Source of the DNA: Histomonas meleagridis
Lineage: Eukaryota > Parabasalia > Tritrichomonadida > Dientamoebidae
Assembly: GCA_020186115.1 (NCBI GenBank)
Contig: WSYJ01000157.1
Location: 62,001-126,000 of the forward strand
DNA: 64,000 nucleotides
Reading direction: 5' to 3'
The translations under genes and the position numbers were made by a program. Below the pieces are notes generated by a model that searched no databases, had not been told where the DNA came from, and saw nothing but the letters and a program-made list of their open reading frames with translations. Shown here in pieces: positions 20,001 to 30,599 of this stretch. The first letter of the stretch is position 1. Every line of letters starts with the position of its first letter.

Positions 20001-21765
20001 TAATTATGTATTACAATATGGATTTTTATTATTTGGGAAAACTTTAATAGGAAATGACCCAACAAAAATATTAACAGAAATTTCAAGTTCTTATCAAGAA
20101 ATTTTAGAATTAGAACATACAATATTAATAGGGAATGATGAAGATAATATTAAAGCATTAACACGATTATCAAGTTTAACAGCCGAATATTTTTATACAA
20201 ATGATTGTGATTCGACTGATTTCGATAATTTTTATCAATGTTTTTCATCAGAAGATAATTATTTATTTTTAGAAATCATTTTAAATGATTTAATTTCAAT
20301 TGTTAGATCTGATTTATTATCATTAACAGAAACAATAATTGTTAGTAAAGTTAATTATATATTACAATACTTTTATAGTTCATCAATATGGCCATCAGCT
20401 ACATTTTTATATTCTGATTTAAAGACTATTGTTGATGAAAAATATAATTATAATATTATAATATTATTAGTGTTTGATATATTTATAATATTCGAATATA
20501 TTGCATTTATAATATATTTAATTTCATTAAAGAAAAGACTTTTATGGTTAATCCAAATGTTAATTCATTGTCCTCCAGAAATAATCGTTTCATCACCAAA
20601 TTTAGTCAAATTAATTTCAGGTGATTTTAATATGAAACAAAATATGAAATCTATTGAACAATCAACAATGTTTTATGAAAGTGTTATTGAACGATTAATC
20701 GAATCAGTTATATTCTTAAATAAAGATATGATAATAACTAAAATTAACCCTTCAACTAAAATGATATATGATAATTCGGAACAATTCATAGGGAAATCAT
20801 TCTTCGAAATGATAAATCCTTCTGCTAATAATATCGGATTTAATTCATTTAAAGAAAAATATCAAAATGCTATAAATGGAAAAAGACCTTTAACTATAAT
20901 TCAACCAATCGAAATAGTTAAAAATGATTCAATATTAAATATACAATTAAAATTAATAGCAATTGGTGATAATGGTGTAATTAATGGTATATTAAATTCT
21001 AATACTAAAATTAATTATTTCATTTTAGTATCTTCAAATCAAACTCAAACAATTCGAATGGAAAAATTATTACAAGAAGAAATGAAAAGAAGTGATGACT
21101 TATTAAGACAAATATTACCTTCGTCAATTGTAGAAGATTTGAAAAATGGTAAATCCGAAATTTCATTCTCCGTTCAAACTGCTACAATTTTGTTTATGGA
21201 TATATGTGAGTTTACTCCTTGGTGCGCTTCATTACAAGCTGCTCAAGTAATGTCAACTTTGAATCAAATGTTTAGAGTTTATGATATAGCTTTAAATAAG
21301 TATTCAACGTTGACTAAAATCAAATGTATTGGTGATTGTTATATGGCTGCAGGTGGTATCTTTGATAATAATCCACCTAAAATCGCTGCAACTGAAATGG
21401 TGAAGTTTGGCATTGATTCAATTAATGCTCTTTTAGCTTTGAATGTTAAATTAAATCAAAACTTAAGAATGAGAGTCGGTATTAATACTGGAGGTCCTAT
21501 CATAGCTGGAGTACTTGGTATCGATAGACCAACTTTCGAAATATTAGGGCCAGCTATTAATATGGCACAACAAATGGAACACACAGGCGTGCCAATGATG
21601 GTGCACATCGCAAAATCTGTTTGCGATTTGATTTATGACGGAGATTTTGACATCAAAGAAAGGGGTGAAGTTGAAGTGAAGCATGGAAAAGTGACAACGT
21701 TCTTAGTTTCTCCTCCACCTCCACCTAAAAAAGAAAACATTGTACCAGCGGATTTCCATGTGTAA
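17014..21765 (+). CDS. large receptor-type class III nucleotide cyclase
   Basis: A 1583-residue membrane protein of the trichomonad cyclase family. Several hydrophobic helices lie in the first 330 residues, a long soluble segment follows (about 335-620), then pairs of helices near 628-655, 845-870, 925-960 and 1150-1175 flank loop regions. A PAS-like segment (about 1230-1345) precedes the class III catalytic domain (about 1388-1560). Catalytic features: the first metal Asp in LFMDICEFT (about 1396), the second in CIGDCYMA with adenine-type Lys just before it (KIKC), and INTGGPIIAG. In the last motif, FEILGPAINMAQQME, the Asn is kept but the usual Arg of N-x-A-S-R is Gln. It probably makes cAMP. 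A proline run (PPPPPPK) follows the domain. Confidence 0.92.
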   Translation: MTSLSTSNNSSSIYSSVKSEDKYQGVLMVPLGIRFKRNLFQFGCYLYDSVKPLPILSLIGNCLFLVLWVFPAHLLNCPNTQPTDQLVEYFLQYTNMLIRLTPAFYNQNSLYIYIIIFFIIQLIFIVLFFVTMFLFCRKGTLSSISSRLLVEFYGFPCFIIHGYFFSVLGDKSFLAFSQESNVKTITIVFIILYFILFLIWAFVILPLSCVRVEFCNTSLHCYLYQHQIYYILIMCFQVFISGIYPYLNDIGKYIIFILMILNYLSSTIISLIYTSFISSTLYIIFSGVSISALICLVLNFCYDIRVHPVPSFFIPLEICIDLLFPFISFGINHLRKTKELMKLEIINEDHLEFDNICNSFSKTLNLAKTAFTYGHPLMIDWEFMKMANNKYPNKLELFVLWARFAASISTEQKVLVWIEEQIHILKKKSSMISYFRSKIRLITHQREQIMTQSFRRNLKKIDKLTNEAKNEQRRFWECIIQGNLQDMESALITSQNSTMKTENEILHLIQTYPNNQYIIRLYARFLLKVKGDKIGFNYWNNNYLKLKNGERIVEDKYEIYANECFPLIISLTQKNNNSNFDDSKSIYSNNINNNSSISTSLSIFETSETNEGLLYSTIRESLLNVKIPIITFTIVAFTIYILICLTLGFLLLNQIPNDKVQKLMQLFQYETYTYDIRTNMLHLSFLVLQNIMSIYRGYSFLGDELYTLAFGPSNDITNQINFITSEIETRISNLKSLNNYDQNNIYLEKISNYLFSQSIQFNTINIDNNNELIYEPVNKSIESSTSFMSILASDIITINDIDTVINDYRLITILDHRDIIMNVYNDIAINFNNYELEKENSIRNFLIISLICCSCIDFFCGIIIFIIFVIYYTKQRSVIMYNFLKIPKQIVSNIVSSLRSKIENDEDLENQENVEIIRNKQEENLISIFTSTSTQSLSSIFVIIIVFFICIITIFLLMLQEYLSYSSMNEILDVINVDAPYPNLLSKIYSESIYMFNYVLQYGFLLFGKTLIGNDPTKILTEISSSYQEILELEHTILIGNDEDNIKALTRLSSLTAEYFYTNDCDSTDFDNFYQCFSSEDNYLFLEIILNDLISIVRSDLLSLTETIIVSKVNYILQYFYSSSIWPSATFLYSDLKTIVDEKYNYNIIILLVFDIFIIFEYIAFIIYLISLKKRLLWLIQMLIHCPPEIIVSSPNLVKLISGDFNMKQNMKSIEQSTMFYESVIERLIESVIFLNKDMIITKINPSTKMIYDNSEQFIGKSFFEMINPSANNIGFNSFKEKYQNAINGKRPLTIIQPIEIVKNDSILNIQLKLIAIGDNGVINGILNSNTKINYFILVSSNQTQTIRMEKLLQEEMKRSDDLLRQILPSSIVEDLKNGKSEISFSVQTATILFMDICEFTPWCASLQAAQVMSTLNQMFRVYDIALNKYSTLTKIKCIGDCYMAAGGIFDNNPPKIAATEMVKFGIDSINALLALNVKLNQNLRMRVGINTGGPIIAGVLGIDRPTFEILGPAINMAQQMEHTGVPMMVHIAKSVCDLIYDGDFDIKERGEVEVKHGKVTTFLVSPPPPPKKENIVPADFHV

Positions 21766-21896
21766 AAAATTTATTTGTACAAACATACAAAAAAAAATGT
21801 TAATAAAAATTAATTTCGATTTTTTTTTTTTTTTTTTCAAGAAACGTAAAAAGATTTTTTTATGAAACATTGTTAAGTTGTGTTGTGTAGTTACAG

Positions 21897-22172
21897 TTAT
21901 TCTTCTGCAATTTCTAAAATTGACTTTAACAGATCTTTGTATTCTTGTAATTCTTTTTCAAGTGAACTGACTTCTTGGATTTTTTTCCTTCGTTCCGGTT
22001 CAAGTATAAACACTAGATTTGCAACCATTTTTGCTGAATCAATAAATTCATCATCTGGTAACCGTTCAAGTGCACCCATCAAATCAAGCAATTCAGGGGT
22101 TTTTGATTTCAATTTGATATCAGAAGGAACTTCAATTGACATCGTAGTTGGAGCGCCAACAACTTGGTTCAT
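21897..22172 (-). CDS. small hypothetical protein with C-terminal coiled coil
   Basis: A 91-residue frame, ATG at 22172. The C-terminal half (ERRKKIQEVSSLEKELQEYK and onward) is predicted by eye to be a coiled coil; the middle has LPDDEFIDSAKMVANLVFI. Amino-acid composition is normal for a coding region and not AT-driven, so I think it is real. It is convergent with the cyclase gene and 131 bp from its stop. No family recognised. Confidence 0.55.
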   Translation of the reverse strand: MNQVVGAPTTMSIEVPSDIKLKSKTPELLDLMGALERLPDDEFIDSAKMVANLVFILEPERRKKIQEVSSLEKELQEYKDLLKSILEIAEE

Positions 22173-22429
22173 TATTTTAACGTTTGATGAGTCAAATATT
22201 GTGAATGTTTGTTTGAAAATTGGTTTTCATCTAAGTTGTTTCAAGACTTAGAGAAATGATTAATCTTTTAAAAGGTAAATGAACGAATAAAATAAAAACA
22301 AACTTTAACTTGATAATAAAGTTTGGATGAAAATTAAAAAAGATTATTAATAAAATTTATGTTTATGCATTAATTAAAAAAATCTATCTTTATGTTCAAA
22401 ACATAGTATGTAATGATGATTAATTAGCT
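22173..22429. other. AT-rich spacer between divergent genes
   Basis: Separates the small coiled-coil gene from the plus-strand ankyrin gene. No clear M3 or Inr is seen here. Confidence 0.4.
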
Positions 22430-25066
22430 TTGATGATGAATTTTATGATTAATGCGATAAAATGCTTTTGGTCGACCAAGATTTTAAAAAAAAACGGCCA
22501 TTCGAAAATGGATGAAAGAATGAAATCCATGAATCAAAATTTTTTATTTTCAAATCAACTACTACAAAAAATACTTAACATATCTGAAGAATCACTTGAA
22601 GAACTTGTTTCTTATATCAAATCAATAGAAATTCCACAAGAAGATCTATTATTAAATATTTCAATTGTTTCCGAAATTAGATATAAAACAATAGATTTAT
22701 TAGTTAATTTATTGAAATTAATTAATTCAAATTTTAAAAATGGATTAGATTACGATTTTCTTATGAATCAATTGCAACAAAGAAAAGTGTATTATTTTCT
22801 CCTTCAACTTCTTCAAAATAACTTAATTACTATAAAGAAGATTTGGGAGCGTGCACCTTATGATAAAGATTTATCAACATATTTTAGAGATGAACTTAAA
22901 GAATTTGACCCATTTTTCTTCAGAAATCATTCTAAAACATTATCTACAATAGTTGTAAAGCCAAAAAAGGGAGGACCAAATCAACCAAAAATAAATGTAA
23001 GGATATTTGGATCTGTTGAACCAGAAGAAAGAACATTAAGGATGAACAAAGAACCTATAGCTGCTGCTATTCGTGAAGATAATGTTTCTCTTATGGAAAA
23101 GATAATAACTGATTCTAAATTAAAATTCACAGAATTTATACGTTTAAAAATAAATGAAATGTTTATCGGAACGGTTACCGATAAAAACCCCACACTTATT
23201 GAATATGCAGCATTTTATGGTTCATTTAAATGTTTTAAATTCCTTGTTAAAAAATTAGAATATCTACCAAAACATTTAATTTTATTTGCAATTGCTGGAG
23301 GAAATGTAGATATGGTTCAATTATGTTTAAAGAATAAAATATCATTTGATGATTCATTAGAAACATCAATTAAATATCATCAATATGATATAATGAATTT
23401 ATTACAAAAAAATCATAGGCAAAAGTTAAATTTTTCTTGTTTAAATAATTGCATTGTATATAATAACTTTGAAGCATTTAAATTATACATGAAAAAATAT
23501 AAATCATTTGATATTAACAAAATCATTAATTTAATTTTTCCAAAGTTTTTTTGAAATTTTTGGTATTTATTTTTATTTTTTAGTTATGTTTTAAAAAATG
23601 CTATACGATTTTCCGCAATTAATTATTTAAAAGTTCTAATTCCTGAAGATTTTGAGATAAACTCGACAGATAAAATTTATTTAAAATTTTTAGTAAAGTT
23701 TATCATTTTCTTTTGTTACACTTGCACATGTAGCAGCTGAATGTGGAGCACATGAGTCTATAGTTTTCTTGTCTTCATTTGATTATATTAATTTTAATGC
23801 AAAAGATAAAATTTGTTTTAATAACTTTATGGAATTTTATTATATTTATTGAAACGCCACTTCATCTTGCATCAAAAAATGGACATTTAACAACTACTAT
23901 TGTATTATGTTCATATGAAGGATCATATGTAAATGCAAGAAGTAATGTTTTTTTATCTAACTTAATGGAGTTTTTTGATTATTTATGAAACACCTTTACA
24001 TAATGCAGTTAAAAATGGACAACTTGAAATTATACAATTTCTTTGTTCTTTTCCAGAAACAAATATTAATATAACAGATGTTGATGGAAATACACTTTTA
24101 CATGTCGCTTCTAAAACTGGTTATAAAGAAGTTATTGAGTTTTTAGTATCATTAAAAGGAATAGATGTTAATCAAGCGAATAAGATTTGATATAATTTAT
24201 TTAAAGTTTATTTTTTAGTTTTGGTTTAACACCTTTATTAATAGCTATTGGAAGAGAAAACTTTGATATTGTAGAATTTTTAATATCTCTTGAAGAAACT
24301 GATATTAACTTTAAAACTCAAATTTATTTTTAATGTTTAATATTTATTTTGTGTATTTAATGTTTCTTTTTCTTTCTTCAAAATCTTTTACATTTAGTTG
24401 CTAAGAATTGTCCATTAGATATATTTAAATCAGTTTTAAAAAGAGGTAATTTTGATATAAATGAAACAGATAATGAAGGAATTACTTTATGTTTTATAGA
24501 ACTGCTTTACATTTTGCAGCGTTAGGAAACAATTTAGAAGTTGTTCATTATATTTTATCGTTAAAAGGAACTAAATTTAATCCAAAAGATTCAAAAGGAA
24601 TTTGCGTTATAAATTTCGTACACCTTTTCTTTCTTCTGTATTAAAAGGATCTTGTGATGTTGCTCAATTTTTATGTAATTATGAAGGAATTGATATAATT
24701 GAAAAGACAAATGACGGAATTAATTTTCTGTTTATAGAAATGCTCTTCATTGTGCTTTGCAATCTGCTAATAATGCAATGGTAAAGTTAATTCTTTCATT
24801 AAATATGTTTGATATAAATGTAATAGATAATATTCATTAAATTCTTTCGATGGAATTCTTTAGATATTTATTGGACACCATTACATATCGCTGCTTTAAG
24901 TGGTAATATTAAAAATGTTAAACTCTTACTCTCAACTTATGGTATAAATGTTGAAGCACAAAATAACAAAGGAGAAACAGCATATGACATTGCTCAGAAA
25001 GGAAGAAACGAAAAACTGATGAATTTGATCGAAAGTGGTCCACAGGAACCTGTTGATGAAAACTAA
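22430..25066 (+). CDS. DUF3447/ankyrin-repeat protein interrupted by 17-nt inserts
   Basis: Residues up to about 364 are continuous and carry a DUF3447-type domain (LIEYAAFYGSFKCFKFLV, then FAIAGGNVDMVQLCLK). From 23522 onward every ankyrin repeat is readable, but the frame breaks at most repeat borders. All breaks are explained by 19 AT-rich inserts at codon borders within the D-x-x-G-x-T hairpin: eighteen of 17 nt and one of 18 nt (24185-24202). Removing them (324 nt) leaves 2313 nt, 771 codons ending at TAA 25064-25066. Hairpins regained include DKYGET, SNNGET, DNEGRT, DSKGRT and DNDGWT. Two repeats (ITDVDGNTLL and AQNNKGETAY) have no insert. ATG 22430 is one possible start; the ATG at 22508 (MDERMKSM) may be the true one. 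If the inserts stay in the RNA, this would be a pseudogene. Confidence 0.7.
23522..24871 (+). other. block of nineteen 17/18-nt intervening segments
   Basis: Insert coordinates: 23522-23538, 23545-23561, 23565-23581; 23675-23691, 23698-23714; 23811-23827, 23834-23850; 23947-23963, 23970-23986; 24185-24202 (18 nt), 24206-24222; 24322-24338, 24342-24358, 24362-24378; 24481-24497; 24600-24616; 24719-24735; 24832-24848, 24855-24871. Inserts in one group are separated by one or two codons. All begin with a purine, mostly as RTTT, and end mostly in T. Examples: ATTTTATTATATTTATT, GTTTTTTGATTATTTAT, ATTACTTTATGTTTTAT. None has GT at the start with AG at the end. Exact borders may shift by one nucleotide. 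Confidence 0.75.
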
Positions 25067-25162
25067 AAATAGAATTTTGATTTTGTTTTTTTGATAAATT
25101 TTTTGTGTTTATTAGAAGAAAATAAAAAAAGTCAAAATGTACGTTAAAGATGTTTTACTTGG

Positions 25163-27118
25163 ATGTTAAAAACAAATGAAAGTCATTCCGACAGTACATT
25201 TTTTCATGAACTTAAAAGCTTTCAGGAGAAGGAATTTTTTTCGATTAAAGATTTAAATATGGTTCAAGAAAAGTTTCATAATTTTTCAGAATTTGATATG
25301 TCAAATCAAGAAATAGTTAATTCCAAATCAAATATCTTAATTAATTCGTTGCTTAAAGTTAACCAATTTCAACACGAAATTTTGAATTATATATTTGATT
25401 TTTTCCAAATAGGAGAAAAAGTGAACCTAAACAACAAAAAAGAAATTCCTACATTAATTTCCGAAAGAGTAAAATCAGAACGAATTTCTTCATTAAAGGC
25501 CACAATTCATGATCTCCACAATCAAATTTCAATGATACGCAAATCAAGTAATTATAAACAAAAGTTTAAAGAAGCCAAGCAAAGCAGCAATTTAAGTGAT
25601 TCTCTAAAAAATCCCGAAAGCACAATTCATGTTGATCATAACCTAAAAAAAGAAAATGAAATCATTTTTCAACAACTTTTGCAACAAGCAGAAGAGCTTT
25701 TTGATTATTCAAATCAAAGGCAAATTCTTACGTCAATCATATCAAAGCAATCACTGCTTTTATCTAAGTATGATGACATTCTTTCAGCACAACAACAAAA
25801 TTCCAATTCTTTACTAAAACAATCCAAAGAAGAAATTACCAAAAAAATTAAAAACAAAATTATCAATTTATTAAAGCAAAACAATAAAATCGATTTAATT
25901 GATTTATTTAAAGAAGAATCATTTGATAAAAGCATTATTAACTTAATAAAAACTTTAATTGCTGAACAAAATAAAATAATATCAAATCAATATAGTGAAC
26001 TCAATAATCATTTTAAATTTGTTGAATATTTAAATAAGCATCTAATAATTAATGAGCAAAATACCATTGATACTTTCTTAAAAGAAGCTGAAAAACTTGT
26101 AGAACTCATCAAAGAATATGCGCAAGGTTTTGACGATGAATTTTCTTTTTATAATTCAAGTATAAATCCATCAAAACTTTCGGAGGATATTAAAAAGTTC
26201 ATAGAAAAGCATGATAATGATGATAATGAAAAGTTAATTATAATACTTCGTGAATCTTTTGAGATTAACCATATTTTGAGGAAACTTGTAAATGATTTCC
26301 AAAGCATCTGCTCAAAATTAAGAAAGGAAGTAAATTCATTAAATAATGAAAAAACATCTTTGTTAATAAATAAACAGATAGAAACTGAACAAACTATTAA
26401 TAAACTTCGAGATAAAATTAATAAAGAAATAACTCTTAGAGAAAATAAAGAAAAAGAACTTTCACGTTGTATATCATTTATTAAATTTGTTATAATAAAA
26501 TGTAATACTAAAAACTCATTACTTCCATCTACGCTTGATTTTATTGATTCCTTTCAAAACACTAAATTTGATGATCGAACTTATCATAAATCACTTGAAA
26601 AGAAACTGTCTATTGCTATTCAGGAAATATCAATGAAACAAAATGAAATTGATACCATAAAGAATAAGGGAAAAGATTTTAATCCTAAAGAAAGTCAAAA
26701 AGAAATATTTAACAATCATAAAAAATCATTAATTGAAATATCCAATTTGAAACTTATTGCGTTAAACAAACGCATGGATCAGCTTCAAGAGAAATATAAT
26801 AAACTTCAAAAGATATTTGATAAACTAAAAGAAAAATATATCAAAGAAAAACATTCGCATTCTTTACAAGTTTTGCAAATGAAAAAAGATATTATACAAA
26901 CTAAAAAAGAATTAGAAATAAAAATGAAAAAAGTTGCACTGAGGATTTTAGAAATTGAAAGATATAAAAGGAAAAAATTAAAAATTTCAAACTCTCAACT
27001 TAAGTCCGATAATAAAATTTTAATAAATGTGGTTCAAAAAAAGGATCAAAAGATCCAATATTTAAAAGAACATCATAAAAAGTCAACAGAAGATTTTCAA
27101 GAAAAAACAAAAGATTAA
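25163..27118 (+). CDS. long coiled-coil protein
   Basis: A 651-residue, very Lys/Glu/Asn/Ile-rich protein with extended coiled coils (clearest about 110-140, 380-440 and 500-640) and no signal peptide, membrane segment or recognised domain. It starts at ATG 25163, 97 bp after the stop of the plus-strand ankyrin gene and on the same strand. Coiled-coil proteins of this type in trichomonads are often cytoskeletal, but nothing here shows that specifically. Confidence 0.75.
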   Translation: MLKTNESHSDSTFFHELKSFQEKEFFSIKDLNMVQEKFHNFSEFDMSNQEIVNSKSNILINSLLKVNQFQHEILNYIFDFFQIGEKVNLNNKKEIPTLISERVKSERISSLKATIHDLHNQISMIRKSSNYKQKFKEAKQSSNLSDSLKNPESTIHVDHNLKKENEIIFQQLLQQAEELFDYSNQRQILTSIISKQSLLLSKYDDILSAQQQNSNSLLKQSKEEITKKIKNKIINLLKQNNKIDLIDLFKEESFDKSIINLIKTLIAEQNKIISNQYSELNNHFKFVEYLNKHLIINEQNTIDTFLKEAEKLVELIKEYAQGFDDEFSFYNSSINPSKLSEDIKKFIEKHDNDDNEKLIIILRESFEINHILRKLVNDFQSICSKLRKEVNSLNNEKTSLLINKQIETEQTINKLRDKINKEITLRENKEKELSRCISFIKFVIIKCNTKNSLLPSTLDFIDSFQNTKFDDRTYHKSLEKKLSIAIQEISMKQNEIDTIKNKGKDFNPKESQKEIFNNHKKSLIEISNLKLIALNKRMDQLQEKYNKLQKIFDKLKEKYIKEKHSHSLQVLQMKKDIIQTKKELEIKMKKVALRILEIERYKRKKLKISNSQLKSDNKILINVVQKKDQKIQYLKEHHKKSTEDFQEKTKD

Positions 27119-27138
27119 AAATGTATGAAAACTTTTAA

Positions 27139-27401
27139 GGTCTCGTTATTATAAGTATTTCACTTCTTAAAAGAATCCATATTAAAAAGATTCGCATCGT
27201 CAAGCTAAACGAAATAATATTTTTAAGTTGTCAAGAAAATAGTTATGAAAATCCAATCAATAACGAAGATATTACAACAGAATATGTTATTAATTTATCA
27301 ACTATTAAAGAAGAACCATTTACTTTGAAGAAAACAATCTTATATGAAAATTTAATGTTTTTATTGCATACCTATGATAAAAATATAATATATAATATAT
27401 A
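27139..27401 (+). other. open segment without start codon, possible gene remnant
   Basis: Just after the coiled-coil gene a frame is open for about 87 codons without a usable ATG, and reads like protein (LVIISISLLKRIHIKK..., ...TTEYVINLSTIKEEPF...). It could be the 3' part of a decayed gene or a displaced C-terminus of the coiled-coil gene. No similarity recognised. Confidence 0.3.
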
Positions 27402-27490
27402 ATAGAAGGAAACATAAGATTTGCCAAATAACAAAAAGAATTTATCTTTTATTAATAAAAAAAATTATTTTGTTCTTAAAATATGTTTAT

Positions 27491-29051
27491 TTATATCTGA
27501 CTTATAAATTTTTCTTCTTTGAAATCGTCTGCAAATGGATCTTCTTCAATATTTGAATTATTAATCCCAACTGAAAATGTATTATCGATTTCATTAATTT
27601 TATTATTATTATTATTTTCATCTGAAATATTCATTTCTTCTTCATTTTGTTTTCGCTTCTTATTTTGATATTTAATCATAAATATTACAATTCCGACAAT
27701 TATCAAAACTATCACAATAGCGCCGCATATAATACCAATTAACAATTCATTTGATATCGAATTATCTTTTGGTGTAACATCAGTGACAACTAATGTATAA
27801 AAGTCATAATAATAACTATAATAAGACGAATAATATATAACAGTGTAATCGTAATAAATGACATTTGTCGATATATAACTATAAGTGGATTCAAATGTTA
27901 ACAATGAAATTGTATTTATGTATTTACTATAAAATGTAATCGAAAGTGTAATAGATAATGACTGAGTTTAAGTGAACGAATGTGTTAAAGATAAAGTTAC
28001 ATCAGATGAATGAGCAACTGATGCAGTTAGTGAATCCGATTCAGTAAATGTATTTAATTTTGTAAATGTATTTGAGTTGGTGAATGTGAGTGTTGGCGGA
28101 AGACATTCGTCAAGTGTTGTTCCCTTAGTAATATTCATATTTCCAAATGTTTCATTTTGATATGTTTCTATTGTCATAACTGTTGTAGCATTTATATTAA
28201 CAAATGCATCATTTTGGATTTCTGGTGAAATTTCTCCATAAAAATGAATACATTGAAGTGATGCACAATTAAGAAATGCACAAGAATTAATATATTTAAC
28301 ATTTTCACCAATAAAAATTCTTTCTAAATTATTACAATAAGCAAAAGAATAATTCATAATCGAAGTGACTGAATTAGGAATTGTAAATGTTTTACTTTTC
28401 ATATTTGGATAACTAATAATTTGTGTAATTTCTTTATTATATAAAACGCCATCATTTTCATAATTCGAATATTTAAAATTTTCATCTGAAACATTAATAA
28501 ATTGAAGTTTTGTACATTCTAAAAATGGATAACCAATTGAAGTAACAGAACTTGGTATATAAATATTCACAAGGTTTGTACATCCTCTGAATGCATCTGA
28601 GCCAATACTTCGTACGCCTTCATTCAAAGTTATCGTTTCAAGTCCTGTACATTTGTAAAATGCATTACCACCAATGCTATTACAACGAATTGTAATATTA
28701 TTTAATGAAATACATTCTTCAAATGCACCACCTCCAATTGAACTCATTAATTTATCTGGAAATTGGACATATTCTAATTGTTTACATGATGCAAATGCTC
28801 CACTATTTATATTTCCAACTGCTTCTCCAATTATTACTGTTGTTAATAAAGGCCATTCTATGAACGCATTATTTTCAAGCTCTCCAACATTAATAATTAT
28901 AACGTGCTCAGTAACATTCATATAATCTTTTGAATAATCATTGAAATCAGATATTGTGAGTGTTTTAGTTGTTTCATCGATTGTTTTGTATTAACAAAAA
29001 ATATAATAATCAAAATTGAAAATATTTTAAAATTTTGTTTATTTTTAGCAT
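27491..29051 (-). pseudogene. BspA-like LRR surface protein gene, decayed at the 5' end and with one in-frame TAA
   Basis: The main frame, from 28990 down, has six or more BspA-type repeats (for example ITLNEGVRSIGSDAFRGC), then a Ser/Thr stalk, an in-frame TAA at 27968-27970, and in the same frame the rest of the stalk, a Tyr-rich motif (VIYYDYTVIYYSSYYSYYY), a transmembrane helix (ELLIGIICGAIVIVLIIVGI) and a tail ending IEEDPFADDFKEEKFISQI. Upstream, ATG 29049-29051 and a signal-peptide-like stretch (SILIIIFFVNT) lie in other frames, so at least two frameshifts occur near the start. Layout is the same as the BspA-like gene at 14526. Likely a pseudogene; an assembly error at the 5' end is possible. 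Confidence 0.75.
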
Positions 29052-29098
29052 AAATTAAATAACTTTTATAAAAATATTTAGTAATAAGAAAAAGAATA

Positions 29099-29653
29099 TT
29101 AAATATGATTGAAAATGAAATAATATATATACAAATTGTTAATTATTGATCTAAATATGGAACAAAAGAAATTCCTCAATAAAAAACAAAATATATTTAT
29201 ATTATTCATTTTATAAATATCAAAATAAAATAAATTTTTTCTGAAAGAATAAATAAAGTTATTTTTAAATTTTAAAGAAGAAGTTAATTCGAAACATTTT
29301 TTAAACATATCAAAGAATTTTATAAATGAAGGACTTAATAAATAATAATATTTATAACTTATTTGATAAATCTTTTCATATGAAAAAAATAAATTTTTGT
29401 TATTTGAATGATTTTTGATATTATTTAACGAATAGTGAGGATATTCGTTATGGATCTGTTTATTTGTTGTTTTATTTTTGTCTTTGATATTTATATATTT
29501 TATATTTTTATGAAGAATATTTTCATCATAAAATATGTTGAAAATAAAGTCAATAAAATGAATGCTGAGAGTCACTAATAGGTATATTTCATTATTTTCC
29601 ATCGATTTGACGATTGCAATTGGAAGATATATTTTTGATTTTAACTCGAACAA
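29099..29653 (-). other. doubtful open frame of 184 codons
   Basis: A Phe/Ile/Asn/Lys-rich translation with low information content. The reverse strand upstream also has protein-like stretches in another frame (NFRWKTIGFIHF), so this may be a decayed gene. No family recognised. Confidence 0.25.
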
Positions 29654-30599
29654 ATAACCTTCAAATTTTCATCAAAAATGTATGAAACCTATTGTTTTCC
29701 ATCTGAAATTGAGAGTGTCATCAAAAATTTAATCGATACAAGTCATAAACAATTATAAGTGAGATGATATTGTTGTGTTATCATTTTCGCTTTTAACTTG
29801 ATACAAAATCTTTCTGTTTTCAGAGCAATTTTACACGCAGAACGATCAAAATCACTCAATACAACAATAATTCAATACTGAGCTTTCAAATAAAATTTTC
29901 ATTTCAATTATTTTTAAATCTAACCGTTTTTTACAGTCAAATTAAAATCTGATTAATTCAAAAGCATTTAAATTTCTTTAAAGAAATTATCTTCTTGAAC
30001 AATGAACATTTAAAAAAAAATTACTTATTATTTTTGATGATAGCTCCTTTCCTGCCTAACATACACTAATTATCCTTGGTATTCTTAAACTATTCCAATT
30101 TTTTAATTAGGTTAATCCAAGTTTTATCAGTGCTTCATGCCTATACATTTTCGACAGAAACAAAGCAACAACCATTATTTTGATTTTTTAAAACAAATAC
30201 TAAAAAAAAAAAAAAATCGCAGAGATTGTATTTAAATGCTTGAATTCAAATAGTTGGATAGAATCCTTATTTCAATACGAATCGTAAAGCTGAAATTAAT
30301 GTGATATAAGGGTGTCATAAACCTTAATCAGGGACTATTCATCGGAAATGTGATATACAACGATTTAGGTAGAGTTAAAATATGTTAAAAAATTCAATTG
30401 CATGAAGATATGCAAACAAACTTAATTTAAGAAAACAGCCAAAATTCCGATCCAATCATAAACAGCTATCATTGGATAAAATGTAACAGCGTTTGGAGAT
30501 TCGCATTTTCTTCATTGTATTCAAGCTAATTTTAGCAAACTAACGTGCATTTATTTCAAAGGATATGAACCAACATAAGTTATAAGTTATAATGGCTTT
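29654..30599. other. intergenic, nothing recognised
   Basis: About 950 bp downstream of the minus-strand ankyrin gene. No convincing open frame, repeat or RNA gene. Confidence 0.5.
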
